27,752 bases of DNA, taken from contig JAZKFP010000005.1 in assembly GCA_040386355.1 (NCBI GenBank), forward strand, positions 1-27,752, written 5' to 3'. Both the position numbers and the translations under genes were made by a program. The stretch is from JAZKFP01 sp040386355 (GTDB lineage Bacteria > Pseudomonadota > Gammaproteobacteria > Pseudomonadales > UBA6940). Each line of letters opens with the position of its first letter. The stretch's first letter is position 1. This document shows positions 7,759-16,028 of this stretch, in pieces. The notes beneath the pieces are model-generated. The model ran no database searches and was not told where the DNA came from. It worked only from the letters and a program-made list of their open reading frames with translations.

Positions 7759-9324
7759 CTATAGTGATGGTTCAAGACGCAATACCTGATTAAGTTTTAC
7801 ACTTGTGAAGGCAAAGCACATTTCTGAAGCTACATTAAAATCTAATAATTCCCACGGTAAGGATGTATTTCTTACTAGCTCTACCCAGGTTGCGAAAGAA
7901 TTTCGAGGATTTAGCACACCGTTTTCATCCGTCTCAATTGGAGTGTTAGGGTTACCACCCCATTTTTTTTGCTGCAATTGCTCAACTCTAAGCCAAACCA
8001 TTAATTCATTACGATTAAATGCCAAAGCCAACATACCCGAAGCTTCTTTTGCACATAATTCAAACAGTGAATTTTGTGCACTTAAAGAATTGGTGGAAAA
8101 AACTCCATTGTGACAAGTTCTGGTTAATGCAAAATTAATCAAAGGTAAAATATTTGATTTACTAATTCCATTAGAGCCAATTTCATTACCTTTCACCCAT
8201 ATTATTCCATCTGCTTGCATCATTGCCTTTAATGCTTCAACATTTTTTTGTGCAAACATATTTAAATCACAATGACACTGTACAAAATTATGAGTTAATT
8301 CTATAACTCTATTTAGTCTCTGAGTTAACTGGTCTCGCTGGTTTAATTCAGTAATTGCATGAATTTTACTTGCGAATAATTCAACTAAATTTTGTATATC
8401 AAGTAATTGCTGTAATCTTAACAACTTCGATGTACTGTTGTGTCCACCTATTAATCCCCATAATTTTCCATCAACGACTACTGAAAAAGATACAGAAGCT
8501 TCAACTCCCATATTTTCTAAATATTTTAAATGTGATCTACCAACTTGGCGAGAAAGAGAAAGTGATAAATCTAATGGTTGATTAATGCTGTTTACTTCCA
8601 ATATAACAACTGGCTCATAATTTCGATCCGGATAATGTCGAAAACGATTAACACAATATACAGCGTGAAGATTGGTAGGAATATCGGTTGAAGGAAAATA
8701 ATGCGACATTAAAGAAGGATAAATTCCATTAGACGATTCACCAATTACCATACCATTGCCTTGACTATCAAAGCGTAAACAATATAGTCGATCGAAGTCT
8801 GTCAACATTCGAATGTGTTTAGTTAATAAAATTGCAAAATCTGATAAATGTCCTTCATAGGTTGCAATTTCATGAGTCGCTCGTATTTTACGACTGAGAT
8901 AATCTACTTTCATCTTTGAAGCAGTTGTAGCAGGCAAAATCACTTCAAAACATAAAAAATTTCCCGAATAAAATAAAAAACCTTCAGCGTGCTGAGGTGT
9001 TAACAGTAGGTTTTTATTCCAATTCCATCGCAAATAAAAATGATTATTACGGTTTTTAACTTTTAATTCGCTAATTGCATCAAAAATTGTAAGATGACTT
9101 GAATATTCAATGAGAGTTAAAAAGTTTTTTTCTAATAAATTTTTTGGCAATCCTGCAAACATAGTAGCATTAGCGCTAATTTTTTTAATGTCTAATATTT
9201 CATCTACCATAATAAGCAGGGCAAAGGGTTGAATATAAGAAGTTAGACAATAGTTAATTTCTTTACAAGGATTTAAATCCTTATTCTTTTTTTTCTCAAC
9301 AATAAAGTCTGCATTAGAAATCAT
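7759..9324 (-). CDS. bacteriophytochrome photosensory core (PAS-GAF-PHY) without output domain
   Basis: The 521-residue protein aligns by eye with the bacteriophytochrome photosensor. The N-terminal PAS domain has a Cys at about 20, exactly 11 residues before the IQP motif, which is the biliverdin attachment position. The GAF domain has FPSTDIP (equivalent of PASDIP, Asp about 214), SHLKYLENMGV (chromophore-contacting His about 265) and WGLIGGHN (His about 295). The PHY domain ends with the tongue motif PRNSF (about 473-477). The frame stops about 45 residues later, where a signalling helix would normally lead to a histidine kinase or GGDEF module. The next gene begins 21 nt away, so no output domain fits. 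The usual QPHG is QPFA here. It is translated with the overlapping heme oxygenase gene upstream (11-nt overlap). Expected role: red/far-red sensing that signals through a separate partner. Confidence 0.88.
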   Translation of the reverse strand: MISNADFIVEKKKNKDLNPCKEINYCLTSYIQPFALLIMVDEILDIKKISANATMFAGLPKNLLEKNFLTLIEYSSHLTIFDAISELKVKNRNNHFYLRWNWNKNLLLTPQHAEGFLFYSGNFLCFEVILPATTASKMKVDYLSRKIRATHEIATYEGHLSDFAILLTKHIRMLTDFDRLYCLRFDSQGNGMVIGESSNGIYPSLMSHYFPSTDIPTNLHAVYCVNRFRHYPDRNYEPVVILEVNSINQPLDLSLSLSRQVGRSHLKYLENMGVEASVSFSVVVDGKLWGLIGGHNSTSKLLRLQQLLDIQNLVELFASKIHAITELNQRDQLTQRLNRVIELTHNFVQCHCDLNMFAQKNVEALKAMMQADGIIWVKGNEIGSNGISKSNILPLINFALTRTCHNGVFSTNSLSAQNSLFELCAKEASGMLALAFNRNELMVWLRVEQLQQKKWGGNPNTPIETDENGVLNPRNSFATWVELVRNTSLPWELLDFNVASEMCFAFTSVKLNQVLRLEPSL

Positions 9325-9934
9325 AAGAAGTCATCGCATTAGAATACATTAAAAAGGTTTTCTGTGCAGAGCAAACACAAGCTTTCTTATCATGTTCCGC
9401 AGTTACGGTTGTATTAATTAATTCACTGGTTTGTTTCCAAAAATTTTGAGTAGCGGTGCCATAAGCTGTGTAATACCGTCCACCCGAATTAGATTCATAT
9501 CCGTAATGTTCAATTAACAATTTCCGAATTACCAGCGCACCTAGTGTCGCGCCTTCCAGAACATATATACATCCCATTAAATCCGGAATGGATAGAATGT
9601 TAGGAAGACAATTAAATGAAAATGAAGAAATAGTTTTTTGTTTAAAAAAATGAATATCTTCTTCAAGCCAAACACTTTTATGACGAACTGACCAAATTAA
9701 ATATAAATCTGAACCATGAAGATAATGATCAACTTTATTTTCAAGCGGTTTGTGAAAAGCGTGAAGCCGTTGGAGAAGACTAATATAATGCGGACGCGAC
9801 AAATTACCATGCAATAAACTTTGCATAATTGGCGTGTTTTCAATTGCAGCATGCGCATCAGCAGTTGCCTCACGCAACTGTTGCATTATTGGAATACATT
9901 GCAAATCCGTATTAGTGTGGTCAAAAATGGCCAT
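9314..9934 (-). CDS. bphO: heme oxygenase, BphO type (biliverdin-forming)
   Basis: This 206-residue all-helical protein carries the heme oxygenase signature. The proximal heme ligand is His about 28 in REATADAHAAIE. The distal-side helix has GCIYVLEGATLGALVIR (about 121-137), followed by a YYTAYG...FW segment as in bacterial BphO proteins. The enzyme opens heme to biliverdin IXalpha with release of CO and iron, supplying the chromophore of the phytochrome encoded directly downstream. The two frames overlap by 11 nt, so synthesis is coupled. The length is normal for the family. A role in iron acquisition from heme is the alternative, but the phytochrome partner argues for chromophore supply. 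Confidence 0.88.
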   Translation of the reverse strand: MAIFDHTNTDLQCIPIMQQLREATADAHAAIENTPIMQSLLHGNLSRPHYISLLQRLHAFHKPLENKVDHYLHGSDLYLIWSVRHKSVWLEEDIHFFKQKTISSFSFNCLPNILSIPDLMGCIYVLEGATLGALVIRKLLIEHYGYESNSGGRYYTAYGTATQNFWKQTSELINTTVTAEHDKKACVCSAQKTFLMYSNAMTSYDF

Positions 9935-10092
9935 GACACTCTCATTAATTTTTAAGTTTCAAGCAATGATGAGTGGAACGTGATTAAAGTGGCGATAAGA
10001 TGCGCTTTTGTCACGCATTAATCAATCCCAATATTAAAGACTTTTTTGATGAGGGAAGAGATAGCAGAAAGCTGTTTTTTTAATCTATAGAC

Positions 10093-10306
10093 TATACCCG
10101 TAGCGTTTGACCTTTTGTTTTAAAAAAAGAGTAGGTGTTCATCATGATATTTTTTTCCACTTGCTGTGTTAAGACCGCAAGAGCGCGTCACAGCACTCTT
10201 GCGTGCGTAAAGCTTTGGCTACGCAGCGTCAAGACGTCGTGCAACCGAAAAAAATATTCATGCTTCACCATTTCATTTAACCTAATTTTCATTCGCTACG
10301 GGTATA
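10093..10306. repeat. 214-nt nested palindromic element
   Basis: The perfect 13-nt outer arms TATACCCGTAGCG (10093-10105) and CGCTACGGGTATA (10294-10306) enclose an imperfect second pair (about 10134-10158 with 10246-10270, both containing a run of seven T or A). A central perfect 8-bp stem CGCAAGAG/CTCTTGCG lies at 10176-10203. The whole sequence can fold into one long interrupted hairpin. It has no coding capacity, which fits a non-autonomous mobile repeat or a structured RNA. It occupies most of the gap between the heme oxygenase gene and the small membrane protein gene; nothing else is evident from 10307 to 10425. Confidence 0.72.
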
Positions 10307-10425
10307 TATGAATGACAAAGATAATATTTTTGGAGATTTAAAAGTGTAATGTTCTAAAATTATACATTCCCTTGCATTCGAACATTTAATTAAAGGAATT
10401 CATTTCTGGATGTTTAATTAAAATA

Positions 10426-10908
10426 TTATGCCATCCTTGGATTTGTGGTAGATGATGTATTTTGTTGCGCTTCCATTACTTCTAGGTTTTGAGATATGGA
10501 CGCACGATTAAGACGAGGTTGAGACTGCTCTTCAACTGTTCGCATATTAGGATCTAATCCGCAGCATCGAGCAATTAATCCAGCAACAGCAATTACCGCT
10601 CCAGCAATTTGAAGTGAAGCAGAGATTGGATGATTACCACCAAGCTGGCCTCCAACGAGTCCACCAGCAAGAAAAGTAATTGCACCTAAAGCCATCACGC
10701 CCGTGGTAGGCCGACGCATACAATTTGCTGTGCTAGCCCTACATCTTAAGTTGTTATTTTCTCTAGTAGAAATATTATTTAAAGAAGTGGGATTGGGAAC
10801 TGAGGTGTGATTTTGATTAACAACGGTCTGTAAAGCTTGCATCATACGACGCGCTTCTTGTGCTTGTATTACATTTTGCGCAAGTTGCATCGCTGCCATC
10901 GAATCCAT
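10426..10908 (-). CDS. small two-helix membrane protein, function unknown
   Basis: This 160-residue protein is not recognised. A polar, Gln/Asn-rich N-terminal region (1-65) is followed by two hydrophobic segments (about 69-90 and 98-116). Both are rich in Gly and Ala (AGGLVGGQLGG, AGAVIAVAG) and form a helical hairpin with a Cys-Cys pair directly after it. The C-terminal tail is polar and Gln/Ser-rich. A good ribosome site (GAGGT, six bases before ATG) supports translation. This layout of polar ends around a glycine-rich hairpin occurs in some secreted or host-membrane-inserted proteins of intracellular bacteria, but nothing here shows secretion. It is separated from aceF by 185 nt and probably has its own promoter. 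Confidence 0.6.
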   Translation of the reverse strand: MDSMAAMQLAQNVIQAQEARRMMQALQTVVNQNHTSVPNPTSLNNISTRENNNLRCRASTANCMRRPTTGVMALGAITFLAGGLVGGQLGGNHPISASLQIAGAVIAVAGLIARCCGLDPNMRTVEEQSQPRLNRASISQNLEVMEAQQNTSSTTNPRMA

Positions 10909-11093
10909 ATTACTACCTCATTAACTCTCAGAAAATTTTAAGAAAGAAAAGTATTAAAAAAAATCAGCTGAGAGAAATGTCAGTTGGCTGTAAGAATGAG
11001 CAAAAATTCAGAAGAAAAACTTGTTAAATCTGTAGATAATTTTATTATTCAATTCCTAATTATTTTTTTAAAACCTCCAATAATAAGCTAATT

Positions 11094-12506
11094 TTATAAA
11101 ACCCATCTTTTTAAATCCGCTAACAACTCACATAATCTCGTAGTAAATCGTGCAGCATCAGCGCCATCAATAACGCGATGATCGTAAGATAAACTTAATG
11201 GTAGTACCGAACGGCGTTGCCATTCTTCTTCAATCCATATCGGTTTATCCAACATTTTCGACACACCAAGAATGGCAACTTCTGGCCAATTAATAATTGG
11301 AGTGAATGCAGTGCCACCCAAACCACCGAGTGAAGAAATCGTAAAACACCCACCTTGCATTTCATCGGGTTTTAATGCTTTGTCGCGTGCTTTTTTACTT
11401 AATACTGATAAATCAACAGCAATTTGCACGACTGTTTTTTGATCAACATCACGAATTACCGGCACTACTAGACCATTCGGTGTCTCAACCGCAAAACCTA
11501 AATGACAATACGATTTTAAAATTAAAGTCTGTCCGTCTGATGCAAGAGATGCATTAAATTTTGGAAATTCAGCCATAACTTTTGAAACGGCTTTCAATAA
11601 AAAAGACAGAACGGTAAGTTTTACGCCCTGCTTTTCCAATTTTGGATTTTCTATTTTTCGAAAACTTTCTAATTCAGTAATATCCACTTCATCAAATTGC
11701 GTCACATGTGGAATATGTTGCCAATTGCGGGTCAAATTACGAGCACTTAAAATTTGAATTTTTGTGAAAGGCTGTTCACTAATTTTTCCCCATTTTGAAA
11801 AATCAATGACTGGAAAATCCGTACTAATTTTTGATACTGCAACCTGCACATCTGGCGTTTTTGGTTTGCTAGTTAAAGCCGTTTTAATATAGGAATGCAC
11901 ATCTTCTTTTAAAATTCTTTCTTTATCGCCACTGCTTTTAACCTGTGATAAATCAACACCGAGCTCACGCGCAAGGCGTCGTACGGCCGGACCAGCATGA
12001 ATATCTTTAGAAGAAGAAATTTCAGCGGAAGGTTCTTCAATTTTATTTTTTTCTTGTATTGGGTTTTGTTGAACTGTTTTTTCTTCAACAGGTTTAGCGC
12101 TAACTTCTTCTGACGATTTTATTACGCTAGCGTTTTCTTCCGATACGTTGTCTTTAGAAAATTTCTTATTGTCTATTGAAACTTTTTTTGAAGATTTGTC
12201 TTCAACAGAAACTGTTATTTCTTTTTGCTCAGGAATATCTTCTTTTTTAGTTTCTGATTTGTGAGCATTTTCCGAACTGTTAATTTCTATCAAAGGATCA
12301 CCCGTTTTTACCGATGATCCCACTTTAATTAAACATTTACTAACCACACCATTCATAGTGGATGGAATATCAACCGACGCTTTTGCGGATTCAACCACAG
12401 CAATGGTTTGATCCACCGTAACGGTGTCACCTTCAGCAACCAATAATTCAATAACATCTACAGGGTCACTCGAACCTAAATCGGGCACATAAAGAATTTC
12501 GGCCAC
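11094..12506 (-). CDS. aceF: pyruvate dehydrogenase E2, dihydrolipoamide acetyltransferase
   Basis: Domain order: one lipoyl domain (about 1-78) with the lipoylated Lys in VESAKASVDIP, a long Lys/Glu/Ser-rich flexible linker (about 80-168), a peripheral subunit-binding domain (AGPAVRRLARELGVDL...), and the catalytic acetyltransferase domain (about 220-470) with the active-site SYDHRVIDGADA near the C-terminus. It transfers acetyl groups from E1 to CoA in the pyruvate dehydrogenase complex. E. coli AceF has three lipoyl domains and this protein has one. The frame extends to TTG at 12512, but AGGGA lies only one or two bases before that codon and seven bases before GTG at 12506, so 12506 is preferred. 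It follows aceE after about 29 nt. No lipoamide dehydrogenase (E3) gene follows. Confidence 0.93.
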   Translation of the reverse strand: MAEILYVPDLGSSDPVDVIELLVAEGDTVTVDQTIAVVESAKASVDIPSTMNGVVSKCLIKVGSSVKTGDPLIEINSSENAHKSETKKEDIPEQKEITVSVEDKSSKKVSIDNKKFSKDNVSEENASVIKSSEEVSAKPVEEKTVQQNPIQEKNKIEEPSAEISSSKDIHAGPAVRRLARELGVDLSQVKSSGDKERILKEDVHSYIKTALTSKPKTPDVQVAVSKISTDFPVIDFSKWGKISEQPFTKIQILSARNLTRNWQHIPHVTQFDEVDITELESFRKIENPKLEKQGVKLTVLSFLLKAVSKVMAEFPKFNASLASDGQTLILKSYCHLGFAVETPNGLVVPVIRDVDQKTVVQIAVDLSVLSKKARDKALKPDEMQGGCFTISSLGGLGGTAFTPIINWPEVAILGVSKMLDKPIWIEEEWQRRSVLPLSLSYDHRVIDGADAARFTTRLCELLADLKRWVL

Positions 12507-12535
12507 AATCAAATCCCTTTTTTTAAATTAAAAGT

Positions 12536-15199
12536 TTAAATACTAAGAGGGTTGGGTTTTTCAGGATCAATATTAAATCGTTGAATTGCATCCTGCACTT
12601 TAGTTCGGCCCACTAAACCTTTATCGGCCAGCGCATTCAATGCAGCAACCACAATAAAATAACGATCGACTTCAAAGTGCCGACGCAATTCTTCGCGTGT
12701 ATCGCTGCGTCCGAAACCATCCGTACCTAGCGCGGTATAATGATTACGAATAAAAGGTCGAATTTGATCCGCATGCGTTTTCATATAATCGCTTGCTGCG
12801 ACAATTGGAAATTTACTAGATTTTAAACAACTATCTACAAAAGATTGTTTTGGAGTTTCAAGTGGATGTAATAAATTCCAACGCTCAACTTCCAAACCAT
12901 CGCGACGTAATTCATTAAAGCTTGTTACGCTCCAAATTTCTGAGCCAATGCGATACACTTCCGCTAAAATATCAGCCGCAGCTTCCACTTCCCGTAAAAT
13001 TGCACCACTTCCTAACAATTGCACTTTTACTTTCGCATTGGTTTCTACTGAACGTAATAAATACATACCGCGCAATAAATTTTCCTCAATGCCCGTTGGC
13101 ATTTGTGGATGCGGGTAATTTTCATTCATTAATGTAATATAAAAAAACACATTTTCTTGATCTTGCATCATTCGCTTTAAACCCGAGTGAATGATTATTG
13201 CTAATTCATAACTGTAGGTTGGATCGTACGATATACAATTAGGAATCGTGGACGCCAACACATGACTGTGTCCGTCTTGATGCTGTAAACCTTCGCCATT
13301 TAATGTGGTACGTCCAGATGTTGCGCCCAATAAAAATCCACGCGCTTGACTATCACCTGCTGCCCACGCCAAATCGCCAATTCGCTGAAATCCAAACATG
13401 GAATAAAAAATATAAAACGGAATCATCGGTAAATTATTGGTAGAATACGACGTTGCAACCGCTAACCAACCAGCAAATGCACCCGCTTCATTAATTCCTT
13501 CTTCGAGCATACGGCCTTTTTTATCTTCGCGGTAATACATTAATGTACCGGCGTCTTCGGGTTTATAGAGTTGACCGACACTTGAATAAATTCCAAGTTG
13601 TTTGAACATGCCTTCCATACCAAAGGTACGTGCTTCATCCGGTACGATCGGTACAACGCGATCGCCAATATCTTTTTGCCGAATTAATGACGATAAAATT
13701 CGAACAAACGCCATTGTTGTCGATAATTCACGATCCCCCGAAGATTCTAACGCTGCACCAAACATTCCTAAATCAGGAATATTTAATGATTGAGATTTTG
13801 CACGCCGTTGCGGCAATGATCCGCCTAATGCGCGTCGACGTTCTTTTAAATAACGAATTTCATTACTGGTTTCAAGCGGTGTGTAATACGGAATTTTTGC
13901 TAATTCATCATCGTTAAAAGGCATATCAAATCGATTACGAAATGCACGCAAACTTTCCATATCGAGTTTTTTTAATGAATGGGTTTTATTTTGCGCTTCG
14001 GTTGTTCCTGTTCCATAACCTTTAATTGTTTTTGCAAGAATTACTGTGGGCTGACCTTTATGATGAAAGGCTTTGTGATACGCCGCATATACTTTAAATG
14101 GATCATGTCCACCACGATTTAATTGTTCAATTGCTTCGTCTGAATAATCACCGACTAATTTTGCTAATTCTGGATAGACATTAAAAAAGTGTTCTCGCGT
14201 AAAAGCGCCACCATGCATTTTAAAAGCTTGGTACTCACCGTCGACTACTTCTTCCATGCGTTTGCGTAAAACACCGGTTGTGTCTTTTGCTAATAATGGA
14301 TCCCAGTGACGCCCCCAAACGACTTTAATAACATTCCAACCTGCACCGCGAAAAATTCCTTCTAATTCTTGAATAATTTTCCCATTACCACGTACTGGTC
14401 CATCCAAACGTTGTAAATTGCAATTAACAACAAAAATTAAATTATCAAGTTTTTCGCGGCCTGCTAATGAAATTGCACCGAGTGATTCGGGCTCATCCAT
14501 TTCACCATCACCAACAAAAGCCCAAATTTTTCGATCTTCTGTGGGTAATAATTCGCGATTTTGTAAATATTTCAAAACGTGTGCTTGATAAATTGCTTGT
14601 AGCGGACCGAGTCCCATTGATACGGTGGGAAAATTCCAAAATTCTGGCATTAACCACGGATGTGGATAGGACGATAATCCTTTGCCTTTCACTTCACGTC
14701 GAAAATTATCAAGTTGTTCTGTCGTTAATCGACCTTCTAAAAAAGCACGCGCATAAATGCCAGGAGAAGAATGGCCTTGGTAATAAATTAAATCGCCACC
14801 AAAATTTTCTTGTGGTGCGCGAAAAAAATGATTAAATCCCACATCATATAGTGTCGCTGACGAAGCAAAGGTTGCGATATGGCCACCGAGTTCGTCGTCG
14901 TTATTATTGGCGCGCATGACCATTGCTAATGCGTTCCACCGAATTAACGAACGAATACGGCGTTCAATATACGGGTCACCTGGTAGAACCGGTTCGGCTT
15001 GTGGCGGAATAGAATTTAAATATGGGGTATTTAATTGATTTAAATTTAAACCTTGAGTACGCGCTACTTCATTTAATTTTTCCAATAAAAAACACGCCCG
15101 GTCTGGACCTGCTCTTTCAATTAAAGAATGCAGTGCGGCTATCCATTCATCGGTTTCTACAGCGTCTTCATCGCCATAAAATTTGTTTATTTCTGACAT
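12536..15199 (-). CDS. aceE: pyruvate dehydrogenase E1, homodimeric type
   Basis: This 887-residue protein has the normal AceE length and features. It has QGHSSPGIYARAFLEGRL with an active-site His (about 142), and the thiamine diphosphate motif beginning GDGEMDEPESLG (about 230) and ending NCNLQRLDGPVRGNGK (about 259-274). The central YRED.KGRMLEEGINEAGAF segment and the transketolase C-terminal domain with GTDGFGRSDTREELRRHFEVD are also present. It decarboxylates pyruvate and passes the acetyl group to the E2 lipoyl domain. The start is ATG at 15199 with GGAG about seven bases upstream, inside the last codons of ampD. The four-base spacing to ampD and short gap to aceF indicate one operon. 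No defect is visible. Confidence 0.96.
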   Translation of the reverse strand: MSEINKFYGDEDAVETDEWIAALHSLIERAGPDRACFLLEKLNEVARTQGLNLNQLNTPYLNSIPPQAEPVLPGDPYIERRIRSLIRWNALAMVMRANNNDDELGGHIATFASSATLYDVGFNHFFRAPQENFGGDLIYYQGHSSPGIYARAFLEGRLTTEQLDNFRREVKGKGLSSYPHPWLMPEFWNFPTVSMGLGPLQAIYQAHVLKYLQNRELLPTEDRKIWAFVGDGEMDEPESLGAISLAGREKLDNLIFVVNCNLQRLDGPVRGNGKIIQELEGIFRGAGWNVIKVVWGRHWDPLLAKDTTGVLRKRMEEVVDGEYQAFKMHGGAFTREHFFNVYPELAKLVGDYSDEAIEQLNRGGHDPFKVYAAYHKAFHHKGQPTVILAKTIKGYGTGTTEAQNKTHSLKKLDMESLRAFRNRFDMPFNDDELAKIPYYTPLETSNEIRYLKERRRALGGSLPQRRAKSQSLNIPDLGMFGAALESSGDRELSTTMAFVRILSSLIRQKDIGDRVVPIVPDEARTFGMEGMFKQLGIYSSVGQLYKPEDAGTLMYYREDKKGRMLEEGINEAGAFAGWLAVATSYSTNNLPMIPFYIFYSMFGFQRIGDLAWAAGDSQARGFLLGATSGRTTLNGEGLQHQDGHSHVLASTIPNCISYDPTYSYELAIIIHSGLKRMMQDQENVFFYITLMNENYPHPQMPTGIEENLLRGMYLLRSVETNAKVKVQLLGSGAILREVEAAADILAEVYRIGSEIWSVTSFNELRRDGLEVERWNLLHPLETPKQSFVDSCLKSSKFPIVAASDYMKTHADQIRPFIRNHYTALGTDGFGRSDTREELRRHFEVDRYFIVVAALNALADKGLVGRTKVQDAIQRFNIDPEKPNPLSI

Positions 15200-15203
15200 T
15201 AAG

Positions 15204-15836
15204 TCACTCCGCTAGAGCCATTAAGGTTCGCAAACGTTTCCAATCAAAAGCCGGACCTGGGTCGGTTTTTCGTCCTGGCGCAATATGATCATGGCCAATG
15301 ACACGTTGTTCTGTTATTCCAGAATAGGTTCGACGTAGCGTTGTCACAATATGAGTTAATACAAAATATTGTTTATCGGTGTAGGGAATATCATCGCAAC
15401 CTTCCAGTTCAATACCAATTGAAAAATCGTTGCAACGTTCTTGACCTTCTAAAGATGAAACGCCAGCATGCCAAGCACGTTGTTCAAACCCAACGTATTG
15501 AATAACAGCACTAGTTCGACGAATAACTAAATGGGAGGACACCTTGAATTGATGAATGGTTTCATAATAGGGATGTTCACTGGGGTTTAATCGATTCGAA
15601 AATAGCTCTTCAATTCCAGATCCGCCAAAAATTCCTGGAGGCAAACTAATTCCATGAATAATAATTGCATCGATTGCCGTGTTCACGGGACGAACATCAT
15701 GGTTTGGACTTAACGAATGTCGTGCAGGTGTAATCCAACCTGATTCAATATGAAATGCTGCTGCAGTTTTTTGATAGTTATTCCACTGTTGACGAAGATC
15801 AAAATTTGCATTTAAGGCACTCTTGTTCGCGTCCAT
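15204..15836 (-). CDS. ampD: 1,6-anhydro-N-acetylmuramyl-L-alanine amidase AmpD
   Basis: This 210-residue amidase_2 protein carries the AmpD signatures. IIHGISLPPGIFGG contains the first zinc His. VSSHLVIRR and AWHAGVSS lie in the core. VIGHDHIAPGRKTDPGPAFDW supplies the other zinc ligands and the catalytic region. AmpD cleaves the stem peptide from anhydro-muropeptides in the cytoplasm during cell-wall recycling and so influences AmpC beta-lactamase induction where that system exists. The protein has about 28 extra N-terminal residues relative to E. coli AmpD and no signal peptide. It is the first gene of the ampD-aceE-aceF cluster, ending four bases before aceE. Confidence 0.93.
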   Translation of the reverse strand: MDANKSALNANFDLRQQWNNYQKTAAAFHIESGWITPARHSLSPNHDVRPVNTAIDAIIIHGISLPPGIFGGSGIEELFSNRLNPSEHPYYETIHQFKVSSHLVIRRTSAVIQYVGFEQRAWHAGVSSLEGQERCNDFSIGIELEGCDDIPYTDKQYFVLTHIVTTLRRTYSGITEQRVIGHDHIAPGRKTDPGPAFDWKRLRTLMALAE

Positions 15837-15879
15837 CTTATTATTGACACTCCTGTGCGGTATACTTTCAAATCATGTC

Positions 15880-15985
15880 AAAAGCAAAGTGATTTTCCCA
15901 GGTGTTGCATGATCGCGCAGCCTGCTCACTGAGTATTCTGCGCGGGCCATTCTCCATGCGCCTACGGCAAAACCATTTTGCTTTT
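15880..15985. repeat. nested palindromic repeat, copy 1 (upstream of apeB)
   Basis: The outer arms 15880-15896 and 15969-15985 pair at 15 of 17 positions. Inside lie GCGCAG...CTGCGC and the phrase GCCTGCTCAC. Read on the minus strand it shares an ordered pattern with copy 2 at 17355-17465: GCAxAATGxTTTTGC, GTAGxCGC, GCCC, CAGxATACT and GTGAGCAGGC. The two are therefore members of one family. It fills the divergent gap between ampD and apeB, so it sits next to or within both promoters. Confidence 0.65.
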
Positions 15986-16028
15986 AACGTATATTTTTTA
16001 ATGTTCGAATTTAAGGATAACAGGTCGA

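Noticed and set aside
10925..10974. CTCTCAG/CTGAGAG inverted repeat upstream of the 160-residue protein gene as an operator
   Set aside because: The seven-base arms are 36 bases apart; there is no second copy and no regulator gene nearby.
15862..15888. A perfect TTGACA with a nearby TATACC upstream of ampD on the minus strand
   Set aside because: The spacing is only 11 bases, far from the usual 16-18, and no -10 hexamer occurs at the correct distance.
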